Shown here: piece after piece, positions 9,902 through 19,968 of the stretch
Numbering within the stretch: position 1 is the stretch's first letter
Layout: each line of letters begins with the position of its first letter
DNA from: Perkinsus olseni
Taxonomy: Eukaryota; Perkinsozoa; Perkinsida; Perkinsidae
DNA length: 64,000 nt
Direction of reading: 5' to 3'
NCBI GenBank assembly: GCA_013115135.1
Contig: JABANP010000116.1
Location: 1-64,000 of the forward strand
The notes under the pieces: model-generated
Databases searched by the model: none
What the model was told of the DNA's origin: nothing
The model's input: only the letters and a program-made list of their open reading frames with translations
Position numbers and translations under genes: made by a program

Positions 9902-11500
9902 GCTGGGGGACAGGAGGGCCGCTCCCGTCGGCGGAGGCGGGCAGGTCGAGAAGGGAGGCGACAACAAGCGACGTTATCGTCGCCAAAGATTCGTCAAAAT
10001 CGAGTAGTTCTCCGACGACGGTCTTTGGTTGAGCTAAGCGCGCAGGATAAGGGAATCTTGTGCTCTGTATTCGGCAATGGCCAACCTAGGATACTCCTGA
10101 TCGATGATGCCTTGCTTCAGGATTATAACCGATGACGAAGATATGGCTGAGGCTGGAGATGCGGAAATTAAGAAGTAAGCCTCTGTAACTTTCTTGGTGG
10201 GCTAACGGACGAGCGGCGGTGTAATTCTTTTGGTGCCAGAGGTCGTGGGTTCAATTCCCGGATACTTCATTGTTATTTTCTTTCAAGGCTGTACTCTGCC
10301 GCTGCTGATCGCCGAGACCGTGGAAGTGCCTAAGAATTATTATTAAGTATCCTCAGCAGACCAGAAGCGTATCTTTCATGTCTGCGCAGCCCCATGATGA
10401 GTTCAAGATACCCTAGCCAAAAACTTGCACGGTTTCCATGAGACCGTTGTATGAGACCACGGATTGATGGGGGAAAATCTCCCATTTTTCGGAGAATTTT
10501 TCCTGCCGCGCTATCGTTTAAATTCGTGGCGCGCGCAGTTTTTACGTTACTATTGAGCATACAGTAGAAGTACCATTGATCTTTCTCCAGCTGTTCTACT
10601 CCGTCATTGTCCTCTGTTGTCGCTGCTGCTGCTGTTGCCTCTTCCTTACATGTATCAAGTTTCTTTTCGACGCTCTTGGTGATTGATGATGCTGATGGTG
10701 ATGATGACCTCACTGCCCGCGATGATGACTCGCCGTCGATTTATCGATTTTTTCCGTCTCATAATGATGCACCTTCATGGTCTGTCGCAGTGGTTATCAT
10801 CATCATCATCATCTTTGTCATCACAATCGCTGTTAATTCAACTAATGATGAGTCTTAAAGTAGTGGCAGTTGTATTCTGTTATCGGTGGTGTGGCACGAT
10901 TTAGATCGCTGTCGACGGTTATGATGATGATAATGATGTTGTTGTTTTTCCCATTTTCCCCTGAACTAATTATTATATACTAGTAAGGCTGCAGTATTAC
11001 CCGTAATCATAATCATCATCGTTCGCGTGGCATTCCCGTCCACCCATCCTATCCTCTCCGTGAGAGGCCGTCGGGCCATCGTCAAGTTAGAGTATCTTAG
11101 GCAGCAATGCTCTCTATAGCCTTTCCTTGGTGATGATGGTGGTTCTCAGAATCATTGTCATCATCGAAGGAAGAGCTTTTAATTAGTCATCATTAAAATC
11201 ATAATCGAAGTGACTCCCCGAAGCAGCCGGCGATCGGTGCTATTGTTGCCATCATCGTCTGCATCAAGTTGAAGGTTTTTGTTGATTGCCAAAAGATGAG
11301 TCTTGAGTTCATATCAAGCAGGAGGGCGTATCTTAGGTTGACTTATGCTCGCCACGGAAATCTTTGTCGAGGATTCATCATCAACACTGTTATTAATACA
11401 ACAGTGAATTTTTCCATAATTTTCATTATTTCATTAAACGGCCCTTCCCGGGGATAGAACCGAGGACCTTTTCGTGATGGGTTTCATATTGTTATTTATC
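9902..11500. other. Non-coding stretch with GAT/ATC microsatellite tracts
   Basis: Runs of GATGATG and ATCATCATC occur at about 10685-10735, 10795-10830, 10920-10935 and 11000-11020. Hairpin introners lie at about 10367-10410 and 11090-11110, and 11328-11350 carries GTATCTTAGGTTGAC. T-arm-like pieces are at 10236-10262 and 11449-11472. Some exon may hide around 9910-10020. Confidence 0.4.
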
Positions 11501-12441
11501 ATGTCCATTACACCATCACGTCAACGAGACGTTTCGGCAGTCACAGCCGATACTACTGAGTACAGTACTTCTGAAAATTCCGGGAAGAAGGTAGGCCCTT
11601 TGCGAGCGTGAAATGATTCATACCAAAACTTTCTCAGATCCCACCCGAGCTGCAACTTCCCGAGGGTTCTGAGAACGCAACTTGCAGCACTTCAACGTAA
11701 GTGAATCTTGCCAGGATGAGGAGAAGATCCCGACCTCAAACGAATCTTGCCAGGATGAAGAAAAGATTCTCACTTCGAATGAATCACCACTGAGTATAAC
11801 TCTTGAGTGAAGTTTTCCACAGAGCAGCCACCCAGACGGATCATCTCCCTCATGATTCCTCGAAGTGTTTTCCTCATGCTTCGACCTTGGATACTCGTCC
11901 TTTCCAATACCAGTTCACGTACCATGACTTTACACATACGACTTGCCGATCCTGTTCCGACGAGAGAAATATTATTCTTCTTCTTTAATCGTTTGGGTGA
12001 AATTTTCACACTTACTACTGATATTTAATCGTTTGAGTGAAAAATTCACGCCTCGTCTTTGGTCGAGCTGGAGGGCAGTAAACATCAGTATTCGTCAGAC
12101 CCGTTGGCGCAGAGGTCGGAGTATCAACCGAACTTCGAGGCACAACACAGACTGAGGAGAAAGAGGGTCGGCAACGAGGGAGGTGATCTTGACCTATTTT
12201 GTATCTTCCTCGCTCAACCTCAAGATACCTCATCATCTTTCAGGACGCTGAAACAGCGACCTCCGTCGCTCGACCTGTCCGAGGCATCTGAAGAAAATGC
12301 CACAGCCGTTGTTCACCCAAACGGCACAATAAGCTGGTGCGTATCTTGCACGCATCAACATAAGATTCCTAAATGATGTCAGGTACAGTACTCCATCCGT
12401 CATACCATTCTCGACCATCCAAATCGAGCGACTCTTACCCG
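11501..12441 (+). CDS. Ser/Thr/Glu-rich protein of unknown function, 5' part resolved
   Basis: Exons 11501-11590, 11638-11696, 12244-12336 and 12383-12441 join in frame (MSITPSRQRDVSAVTADTTE and onward, then IPPELQLPEGSENATCSTST, then TLKQRPPSLDLSEASEENAT, then YSTPSVIPFSTIQIERLLP). Introns are 47, 547 and 46 bp. The 547-bp intron starts with two tandem AATCTTGCCAGGATGA units and carries a reverse hairpin introner at 12188-12230. The 46-bp intron is itself a hairpin introner. The phases match at each junction, which supports the model. The gene must continue past 12441, where the phase is 1, but the next exon is not clear. No domain is recognised. Confidence 0.5.
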
Positions 12442-13616
12442 GTAAGTGCCACGATCGACCTTGGATACCAATCTGAGCTACGCGACACTTCATGCGAAAC
12501 GCCGTTCAAAATAACACATTCTGCGTTCGATGATTCTCTGGACTTACTAACGAACGAGCGATTCTTAAATTGAGCAACTAGCGCGTCAGAAATTCGGGGT
12601 GGTTCATCACCACCAATTAACGCGCTCGAAACTCTGTAAATTTTCCGGTCGCAACGTGTCTTACCTTCAGCGATGTGAATGAAACGCTCAGTTGTTTTAG
12701 GACTGAAAAATAGTGAGTCGCATGAAAAAATATCTTCTCGTTTCGGGCTTGGTAAACACGCGAACGTGCGGGAACAACGAATGGTGCGTATCTGTTGGAA
12801 TAATAATAAAAGCACGATCAGTATCCTAGTTTTACGATCATGCTATACACAATGGAGTAGTGGTGAATAATAAACGAAAAAGTGCTCTCTCCAGGGCTTG
12901 AACCCGGGTGCTTCGCTATTCGTTACGAGAGTCAACCAGCGGACAACGATGACCTCAGATCCGTCGTCCTCCTTCAGATTCCCAAAACCTTTCTAAAAGA
13001 GCATCTATGGGTTGATGATGATGGTCAGCTTTACCTTTTTCGCTGATCGCCGTTACCCTCACAGTTGCTCAGCCGTACCATTGCCTTCATCACCCAATGG
13101 TCTCTTGACCGCGGCCTAAAGCCACAACGTAGAGGTTTCACCACATTCACCGTTTCATCGCAGTTTTAGATTTCTTGCTGACTGTTGTGTTCAGTAACAG
13201 AGTATGATGGCATGATCAAACTCATCGGGCTGTGATCGAACTGAAGGCTCTGCATTTTCTGAGTTTTTTTCAACCTGTCTGTGGCGTTGTATATCGAAAT
13301 TGGCCCAGTTGTTCTTGGCACGAAACGGTTTTTCGGTGATATCTTTTGTGAAACGGTTGATCGATTTGATCTAACTACATATCTAGATAATTCCTACAGC
13401 GGATTCAACCTGTATGAGTTAAGTGCTCCTCCCAGTCACTATCCGTATGTAGTTGTATGTCTCTAAACTCATTGCTATTGGGTTTACTCATTACTGTGGT
13501 ATTCCGTATCAAGAGAGCGTTGAGGAAATGCAAGATTGCAAGATTTAGAGGATCCATATTTCGTGTTGACCATACATGATATGTTGGATATTTATTCTTT
13601 CGCTCTTTACGGCTGA
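12442..13616. other. Unresolved stretch, probably intron and intergenic
   Basis: A T-arm-like piece read backwards (GGGCTTGAACCCGGG, about 12893) and GCAAGATTGCAAGATT (about 13530) are present. I found no exon that extends the neighbouring genes with confidence. Confidence 0.3.
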
Positions 13617-15357
13617 GTCGGCCCCCGAGGACGATTATGTCACCGAGTACACAGAGGAGTTCATACAACGACACTCGAAAAAAGTGGGAAATTTCGTCCG
13701 AGTTTGGGACTAATTTACCCATTTTAGGAGTTCTACACCGGGTGTTATTGGACACTACGGCAGATAGGCGAAATTTGCGATTCTCATCCACATTACGACG
13801 AAGGGTTTCAATGCAGGCGGAGCGAAGTTCTAGCTTGGGATTTTCAGGTCGGGTATCTTGAGGTTGAGCGTGTAAGATACGAATCAGGTCGAGCACTGTT
13901 TCAGGCGCGTTTACTAGACTATTATCGACCATCAAGCCCAGGCCATCAGTTTTCGAAGCCGCCGATAGATGAGGTGGTATCTTATGTTCACGCATGCAAG
14001 ATACGAAATAGGTTGCGACGAGCCTTGGCAGGTGTTCTGGCTTCTAAGTGCGACAGAGTCTGATCAAACTGAGACCTTCGCTGCTTGCCCCGGGTTGCTG
14101 GTAACTTCGCTTCTGATGATGGCCGAGATCAGACTACAAATAGATGGTCCGGTAGTGATCGAGAAAAATACAGACAAAAAACGCTTCCGCTCCGCCGTCG
14201 TTGACAGGCTGCCGGTGAATTCTATGCCGATAAAGCAAAAGGGTTCGTCCAGGGCTAGAGAACTCACCAGACGCGATAGGGAATCTTAGGTCGATGTGAG
14301 TTAGATACAGAATAGGTCAAGTTGGCGGCCGTCAGTATTTTTCAGGTACGGCATGTTCCCCGTTGAAGAAGCCTGGGCTTCGTACAACTCCGCCCTGGAA
14401 AATCTACTCGCACGAAATCGGTCTGCCTTCGAGGTCGACTTCGTTATCGCCAAGTGCAACCATACTCTATCTTGGGTGATATCTTAGGTTGATCCTAGTA
14501 AGATACAGAATAGCTAGCTAACTGTCAGTTACGTAACATAACAGTGAGCGACCATTGGCGACTGCACATCATCGACAAATGCGGTGGTAATTTCCCCGAC
14601 GATTTCACCCATCAAGAAATCGTCGACTCCCTCCCTTTCAAGGACGTTATTTTCACGCAACTTACCACCGACCAAACTGACGGGCTCAGCCTCATGACCG
14701 GAGAATGTACGGCGTATCTTTATTACATCCTGGCACGTTACGAAGAGGTCCCTGATTTCGTTATTTTCCTCCACGACGATGCGCCGCGGCATCTTCAAAT
14801 CCCCTTCCTCAACATTGTAACTAAAAGTATCTTTCTCGGCACCTTTCATGCTGACTTTCTACACCTCAACCACGAAAGATACCTTCAGATGAGAACAGAT
14901 TGTCTTTCGCGTGCGCACCAGCGTATCTTCGGTGAAGAACTGAAAACTGATGAATTTCTGAGCAGCTATTGTTGTGGACAATTTGTAGTGAGTCGGAAAT
15001 CGATCATGAAACGGTCGATCGATTTTTATACGAACATGAACAATATTATTCGGACTGGCTGGAATGGCACAGGATGTGAAATTGGCAACATGCCTTGTTA
15101 TATTGCAGAGTTCCTCTGGCAGAAGGTCTTCACAGGTGGGTAGTCGAAAGGTCCCCGGTTCTATCCCGGCACTCGTCATATTAGGTTTGAGCAGCCTGCC
15201 CCTGAGGGCCAGCGACAACTCTCTACCCCTATTCCTTCGCTATGATCACGGCCGGTCGACGCGTCTGCCTTCGCCATTGGAGTTCTCTCTGTACCATATG
15301 AGTCAAAGCTCTTGGCGAGGGAATCTTGTCGGCCCTCAGTCGCCCGTTGATGAGTAG
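13617..15357 (+). CDS. DUF3431-domain protein, probable lumenal glycan-related enzyme
   Basis: The domain lies in the exon ending at 15135: FLHDDAPRHLQIPFL, then LGTFHADFLHLNHERYLQ, then CCGQFVVSRKSIMKRSIDFY, then AEFLWQKVF. These match the order of conserved blocks in DUF3431 (PF11913), a family known in fungi and algae and often thought glycosyltransferase-like; activity is unproven. Upstream exons read EEFIQRHSKKVGNFV, EFYTGCYWTLRQIGE and ARLLDYYRPSSPGHQFS. An exon at 14346-14474 reads GMFPVEEAWASYNSALENLL. The last intron (15136-15184) is only a tRNA-like piece, and the final exon 15185-15357 ends in TAG. The 5' end is not found. The intron at about 14475-14541 has a GTGA direct repeat at its ends and ambiguous borders. 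Confidence 0.65.
13858..14025 (+). repeat. Two successive hairpin introners in DUF3431-gene introns
   Basis: Copies at about 13860-13893 and 13978-14018 each show GTATCTT ... GCAAGATACGAA and a GGTC/GGTT tail. The first is bounded by the 7-bp direct repeat CAGGTCG. Confidence 0.65.
15136..15184 (+). repeat. 49-bp intron made only of a tRNA 3'-half-like piece
   Basis: GTGGGTAGTCGAAAGGTCCC, then CGGTTCTATCCCGGC, then a short acceptor end. The same 24-base core, read backwards, is at about 469-500. Splicing joins KVFTG to LSSLPLRASD in frame. Confidence 0.75.
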
Positions 15358-15456
15358 TTTCGTCTCGCCATGTTACTGTCTCTGTTAATTCCATTATTGC
15401 GTTGACGAGTGGCGAGTTTTACGCGGGAAAAAACCGAAAAAATTTCGGTTTTTTTC

Positions 15457-16397
15457 ATGTCCGCTGTGGGTATTCCGTCGGCCGCCGAGGAGCTCTCGAA
15501 CCTGTTAGAGAAACGAAAGTTGTCGAATGCGGATGAGCGACTGGTGGGGCACCGCTGATTGATGATTGTTCGAGTTCGGGCAGGTGATAATCGCCCATCC
15601 TGATGGAATGAGATCATCCCTGAGGAACTGCAGTATGAATCTCGACGACGACGACGATGCTGTGAAAGTTTGGTAGGCAGCTCTGCAGCATTTCCCGTGC
15701 GAGACCGACACAAGTCAGATATTTTTAGCACGGGGAGTTTCTTCCGTGTGCTAGCCAGTGATTGTGTGGTTTCTGATGCCGGATGAGCCCTTCTGTTCGA
15801 CTCTGGGCTTCCATCGGCTGTCAAACTTGGATTGGCACTCGTCAATCTTGCCCGTGTTTTGTCAACCTTGGTCGTGATACTGTCATTCTTGCATGTTATA
15901 TTTTTGCCCTTGTCAAACTAGGGAGTTTGGACTGACATTCTTGGTGTCATCATATTTCACATTTGCCATCGTTCTTCGTGCACGGGAAATGGTGTAGTCG
16001 TCGAAGGGCATGTTGCCAGTGCGGTGCTGGTGGGCTCTATTCCCTGGGATTTGAACTTTTCCGTCATTCGTCAGGTACGTTTCCAGGGAAGGCGAAGATT
16101 CCCCGGACCTGCTCGAAGTCATCCTCAGTCTGCCATCGACGGGCGCTGAGACGCCCGACGTGATCTGGATTATCCTGGACAAGCACTCTTGTGGAGGACA
16201 TATTGATAAAACTCGAGCGATGAAACTTATCCAAGGTGAGATGTGATGGCGGTGGGAATCGAACCCACGCCCTTTCGATGGTGCAGCGCTTCGCACCACT
16301 CGCCGGACAATATCGGCGTGGAGACTTTGGGAGACGTCGTCTGGTCTCAGATATCTGCGCCCAGCTGCGTATCCAGCTACATGTCCTCTCGGGTTAG
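15457..16397 (+). CDS. Unknown helical protein, ends resolved
   Basis: The start at 15457 reads MSAVGIPSAAEELSNLLEKR and onward, then after a short intron VIIAHPDGMRSSLRNCSMNL followed by an Asp run. The C-terminal exons (about 16080-16235 and 16351-16397) read EDSPDLLEVILSLPSTGAET and onward, then DICAQLRIQLHVLSG with stop TAG. The 115-bp intron between them holds a nearly complete tRNA-like sequence on the - strand. A further tRNA-like piece lies in the intron near 16010-16060. Middle exons (about 15727-15775 and 15925-16000) are uncertain. No family is recognised; the Leu-rich helices suggest a repeat or adaptor protein. Confidence 0.45.
16241..16320 (-). other. tRNA-like sequence on the complementary strand of an intron
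   Basis: Read on the - strand, a perfect 5-bp T-stem with TTCGATT loop (GTGGG/CCCAC) is followed by CGCCATCA. It is preceded by GAGTGGTGCGAAGCGC and TGCACCATCGAAAGG, resembling D- and anticodon-arm remnants. The 5' acceptor strand GATGGCG is not found at the right distance, so it is a tRNA-derived remnant rather than a working gene. Confidence 0.5.
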
Positions 16398-16520
16398 TAT
16401 TTGCGTTGACTCTTTGCGTTGTGTCATTGAATTCACTGAGAACGCGCTCACACAAACAGATTGTTCACAACAACAAATACAAAGACAACAGCATGATTAC
16501 TACTACACCTGAGTAACATC

Positions 16521-17411
16521 TCAAATCGCCCTTAAAATCGCATAAGTATTGTTTTCAGCACTCGCCAGGAATCCGTACCTACCCGACGGGAACCGAAAGA
16601 AGAATCCATAGTAGCATTTCATGTCGAAAAACCACCAAAAACGGTGGTCAGCTTCAGAGGCAGCGACGTCGGCGTAGCGGTATCCTTCGACTCTGATGCC
16701 CCACTTGGAAAGTTTGTACTCGAGACGCATTGGGGGGTCCTGGCTCTCGAATTGGAGATCCCTCGAGGGATAGGCCTCCCAGATAGTGGTCAAGGGAAGA
16801 CTGTACGCTCTGTTGAAGCGATAGGTTACGTAAACAGGATTGGGTGTCGGAGAGAAAAAGCTGAAAGTAAGGTATTCCTCGGGGTCCTCAGATCTCATCT
16901 TGGGAGATGCTTTCACGTCGATCTCGCGAAAGCCCTCGAGCTTATGTTTCATCAGAATTTCATATTGTCGGCCGAAGGGTTGCTCCTTCGTTAGTGTTAG
17001 ACTCTCCTCGATCTTCCCCTGACTCTTCACCCAGGAGCGAACCCGGTTCTTGGCCCTGCAAAAACTGGCCCTGACTCCCTTCTTCTTCTCCTTTATGATG
17101 GGTCCACCAATCGGTGGGTGAGTGACTGTCGAGCAGGTCTGCGTGCGCCTCCTACCGGCATCAGTGACGTTGTAGGCGAGGAAGTTGTTGACATCTCCAC
17201 GAGCCACTCTCACGGCGCACAGGGCTTGGTCTTTAACGTCAAAGCTGCAGTAAAGGTTGTTGTCGTAAAAGCTGGTGTCCCGTGGCGAGTCGTTAACCCA
17301 GGCCACGTCAGCAGCAACCTCGCCGAATCCGCTACGCCCGGGTTTGCTCCTTAGCAGGCTTCGGCCCTGAGCGAGGGCCCCAAGGGTCGCGATGATGGTG
17401 ATGGTCTTCAT
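16521..17411 (-). CDS. Secreted cysteine protein, family A copy 1
   Basis: From ATG at 17411 the protein starts MKTITIIATLGALAQGRSLL, a good signal peptide, giving about 296 residues. The frame is open 30 codons further upstream. Its core NLYCSFDVKDQALCAVRVAR ... RTQTCSTVTHPP matches two other - strand proteins in this window (18675-19968 and 38563-40013) in cysteine spacing: YC, then ALC, then TQTC. The C-terminal part is rich in aromatic beta-strand-like segments (YLTFSFFSPTPNPVYVTYRF). An overlapping frame upstream (17628-17332) also begins with a signal-like MFLRVSLIALALLCSVANQP and may be an alternative first exon. Function unknown; secretion is inferred from the signal peptide. Confidence 0.65.
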   Translation of the reverse strand: MKTITIIATLGALAQGRSLLRSKPGRSGFGEVAADVAWVNDSPRDTSFYDNNLYCSFDVKDQALCAVRVARGDVNNFLAYNVTDAGRRRTQTCSTVTHPPIGGPIIKEKKKGVRASFCRAKNRVRSWVKSQGKIEESLTLTKEQPFGRQYEILMKHKLEGFREIDVKASPKMRSEDPEEYLTFSFFSPTPNPVYVTYRFNRAYSLPLTTIWEAYPSRDLQFESQDPPMRLEYKLSKWGIRVEGYRYADVAASEADHRFWWFFDMKCYYGFFFRFPSGRYGFLASAENNTYAILRAI

Positions 17412-18674
17412 GTTCAACAACGGATGAGGGGGAAAACTGCAATTGCTCGATTTGCTTCGGAATTGTGCTTCGGGGCGGAGCGAAGTTTGCATGTTCGTCA
17501 TTTTCTGCGACGGTCAGTGCGGCCCGCACTGTGCGGGCGAGGGCGCCGTCGTCGTCCGTGCGGACAGCGGGTTGGTTCGCCACTGAGCAAAGCAAGGCTA
17601 GGGCTATCAGCGATACCCGGAGGAACACTCGACCCTAAGGAGTCCTTAGTAAGGACGGCGTTTCCGTCAGGGTGCTCGACGGTCTCGTGAAACGCACTGC
17701 GAGAGCATCTCAGCTTGATGCATGCGCTCGTCAGAGAAGAGCATAGGAAAATTCACGGCAGCAGGACCCAATACCTCGGAGGTATTACCTCCCAGTGTCT
17801 CCCTCGAATCGACCCCGGGACCACCCCCGTGAAAGCGCGACCGCATACCGATATACTATCTTACCCCGGGAAGTCTTTGTACATCCGAAGACCAACGTTG
17901 TTGCATCAGTTGGTCACTGAAAAGACTCCCACCGTAGTAATTTTGACAACTCCGCTGCAGCAGCAGCTGCTGTGATAGAGCATCATGGTACACTATTGAT
18001 GTCACCAAAGTGAAGTACAACTTGCTATCCTCTTGCCTTTGATAGCACGCGCCCGAGTGTGACGCACATAGGACTCCCGAAGTATTCGTTACAGATAAGA
18101 CTTCTCCCGAACCAGATTTTTGTGTACAAGCATTGGAGACGGCAAGCCCCAGAGCCGGTTATGTTGAGTAGCCTTACATCATGTAAGTTACATGGAGCAA
18201 TCCTCAATCCTCAACCGCCATCTGATTCTGAAACACCCGAACAGGTGTACACAACTGACCAAGCCAGAGGTTCACTGAGTCGACTTGACCCTTGCTGTCT
18301 GCTGCATACCAACATGATAGCACTAGATGGCCGCTTCGGGATTGGAATAATAACACGACGCCGGACGGTGGGCGCCGGGCTGCCCATCATTTGAACGATT
18401 TTGCTGCTGAAGACCTCGTGGGAGCGTTATCTTGAGATCTCTTCCAAGTCAAGCGTCAAGCTGATGCAATCAACCCATTCGTTCTCTGACTAGCATCAAA
18501 CAAAGATTCCACAGTCGTGTATCTCGCACAGCTGCTTCGGTGAACGCGATGGAAATGTCGTCGAGGAGCCGCCCGAGGCGTGTAGAGGCGCGGATTGTAC
18601 GGTACTAACGCGAAAGATATCAGCGGCACATCAACATCAAACAGCATGAAGAGGGTCGGTATCTTAGGTTGACC

Positions 18675-19968
18675 CTAAAGCACGGTGATCATCTCGCTCA
18701 TCATTATAGCCCACTTTTCGCCACACTTCATGACAGCGAAAGTGTTGGAGGATTCTTCGAAGGTGAAGAAGAAAAGCTGATCCTTCGACGTCTCTTCATC
18801 CGAACTGCCAGCGTCTTTGAAGTAATACACGTCGTCAGTCGGGAAAATATTATCAGCGACTCTTTTCCCGTCCACAACGACGCTTGCTCTGACGTGCACA
18901 TTCCCTCTCGCACCAGCCCGGACAGTGAATGCTGGCTTCGTGTTGACGTAGTACTTATCAGCGCTCGCATGACGGCCGGGCAGAGCGCGAGTGAACTCCA
19001 AGTCCTTGCTGGGCTTCTCAGGTTTGGTGAAAAAGGCGATGCTGAGCCGATTCCCGCGGAGAGGCTTCACATACAGAGCGGTAACATCGAAGGAGATATC
19101 GCCAAGCTTGATGTCGCACGAGGGAAAAATCAAATGACGAAATTTTTTAACGTTCCTGACTTCGGAGCCATCCCAACTTTGCGTCTCATTCAACTGCTTC
19201 ACCGCGGCCGCCCAGGTTTTTTCGACCTCTTCTGGCCCGCCTTTATGGCGCTCCCCTTTAGGGCGGTAACTGGGGTAAGTGATGATTCGGCATGATCGGG
19301 TCTCTCGGCTCCTTAAACGATGGTGGAAAATGTCGGTGAAATCGGAACTGGGCAGCTTGGCGAGGCATAGCACTCCTTCTGAGAAGTCGTAATGGCAGTA
19401 CACTTCCGCTGGGGTTTCAGAAAGGGGCAACTCTATCTTATCCTTTTTCTTCAATGAGAAGGATGAGAAAATGCTCTTCCTCTCACTGCCCCAGCGTCTG
19501 CTGAAACTACCGTCGACTTGGTCATCACCACCCCTGTCTGACGGGACAGACTCCGTTTTCTCGAAAATACTCGAGAGACGAAGCGAGCTTTCGGAAAGGC
19601 GGTAGCGATCTATTGGACCCTCTCCGTGCTGACTTTGACTTTCCCTTGATGGGAATCGGACTGCTTCTCCCCTCCGAGTTGGACACTTTTGGTGAGGCCG
19701 CTGCGCCGCCCAAACTGGGAGGAAGGCTGCGGGTGCTCCCATGGCGGAAGAACGAAGACGGCTCTTCATCGGAACGGAGATATTGAGGTCGCTTCGGCCG
19801 CCTTCCGAAGTAGCTGGAAACCCTCTTCCATATCGACCATCCTTCTTTCGGAGGCGTGCCTTCCTGGGACAATCCATCGTTATCGTACCCCTCGCCCTTC
19901 AGGGAGCTGCTAGCACCGTGAGTGTAGAAGATGAAGGCGATGAAGAGACGTAGTCTAGAGAAGACCAT
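18675..19968 (-). CDS. Secreted cysteine protein, family A copy 2, frame change in the middle
   Basis: The signal peptide MVFSRLRLFIAFIFYTHGAS opens at 19968 in one frame, with a Ser/Arg/Pro-rich linker. The cysteine domain (AEVYCHYDFSEGVLCLAKLP ... ETRSCRIITYPSYRP ... DEETSKDQLFFFTFE ... AVMKCGEKWAIMMSE) is in another frame that runs to the stop at 18675. The shift falls near 19560-19590, by a very short intron or a frameshift; I could not place it. The domain is about 55% like copy 3 by eye. A hairpin introner (GTATCTTAGGTTGACCC, 18660-18676 on +) overlaps the stop codon, which lies inside the element. Confidence 0.6.

Noticed and set aside
10330..10713. 127-codon - strand frame ending LLRILNNNS
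   Set aside because: It reads through a hairpin introner (GTATCTT...AAAGATAC at about 10367-10410) and GAT microsatellite sequence; no family resemblance and no exon context.
16241..16320. Working tRNA gene
   Set aside because: The T-arm is perfect, but the 5' acceptor strand and a proper anticodon arm are absent.
15913..16455. 180-codon - strand frame
   Set aside because: Lies opposite well-supported exons of the 15457-16397 gene and includes the tRNA-like piece in translation.
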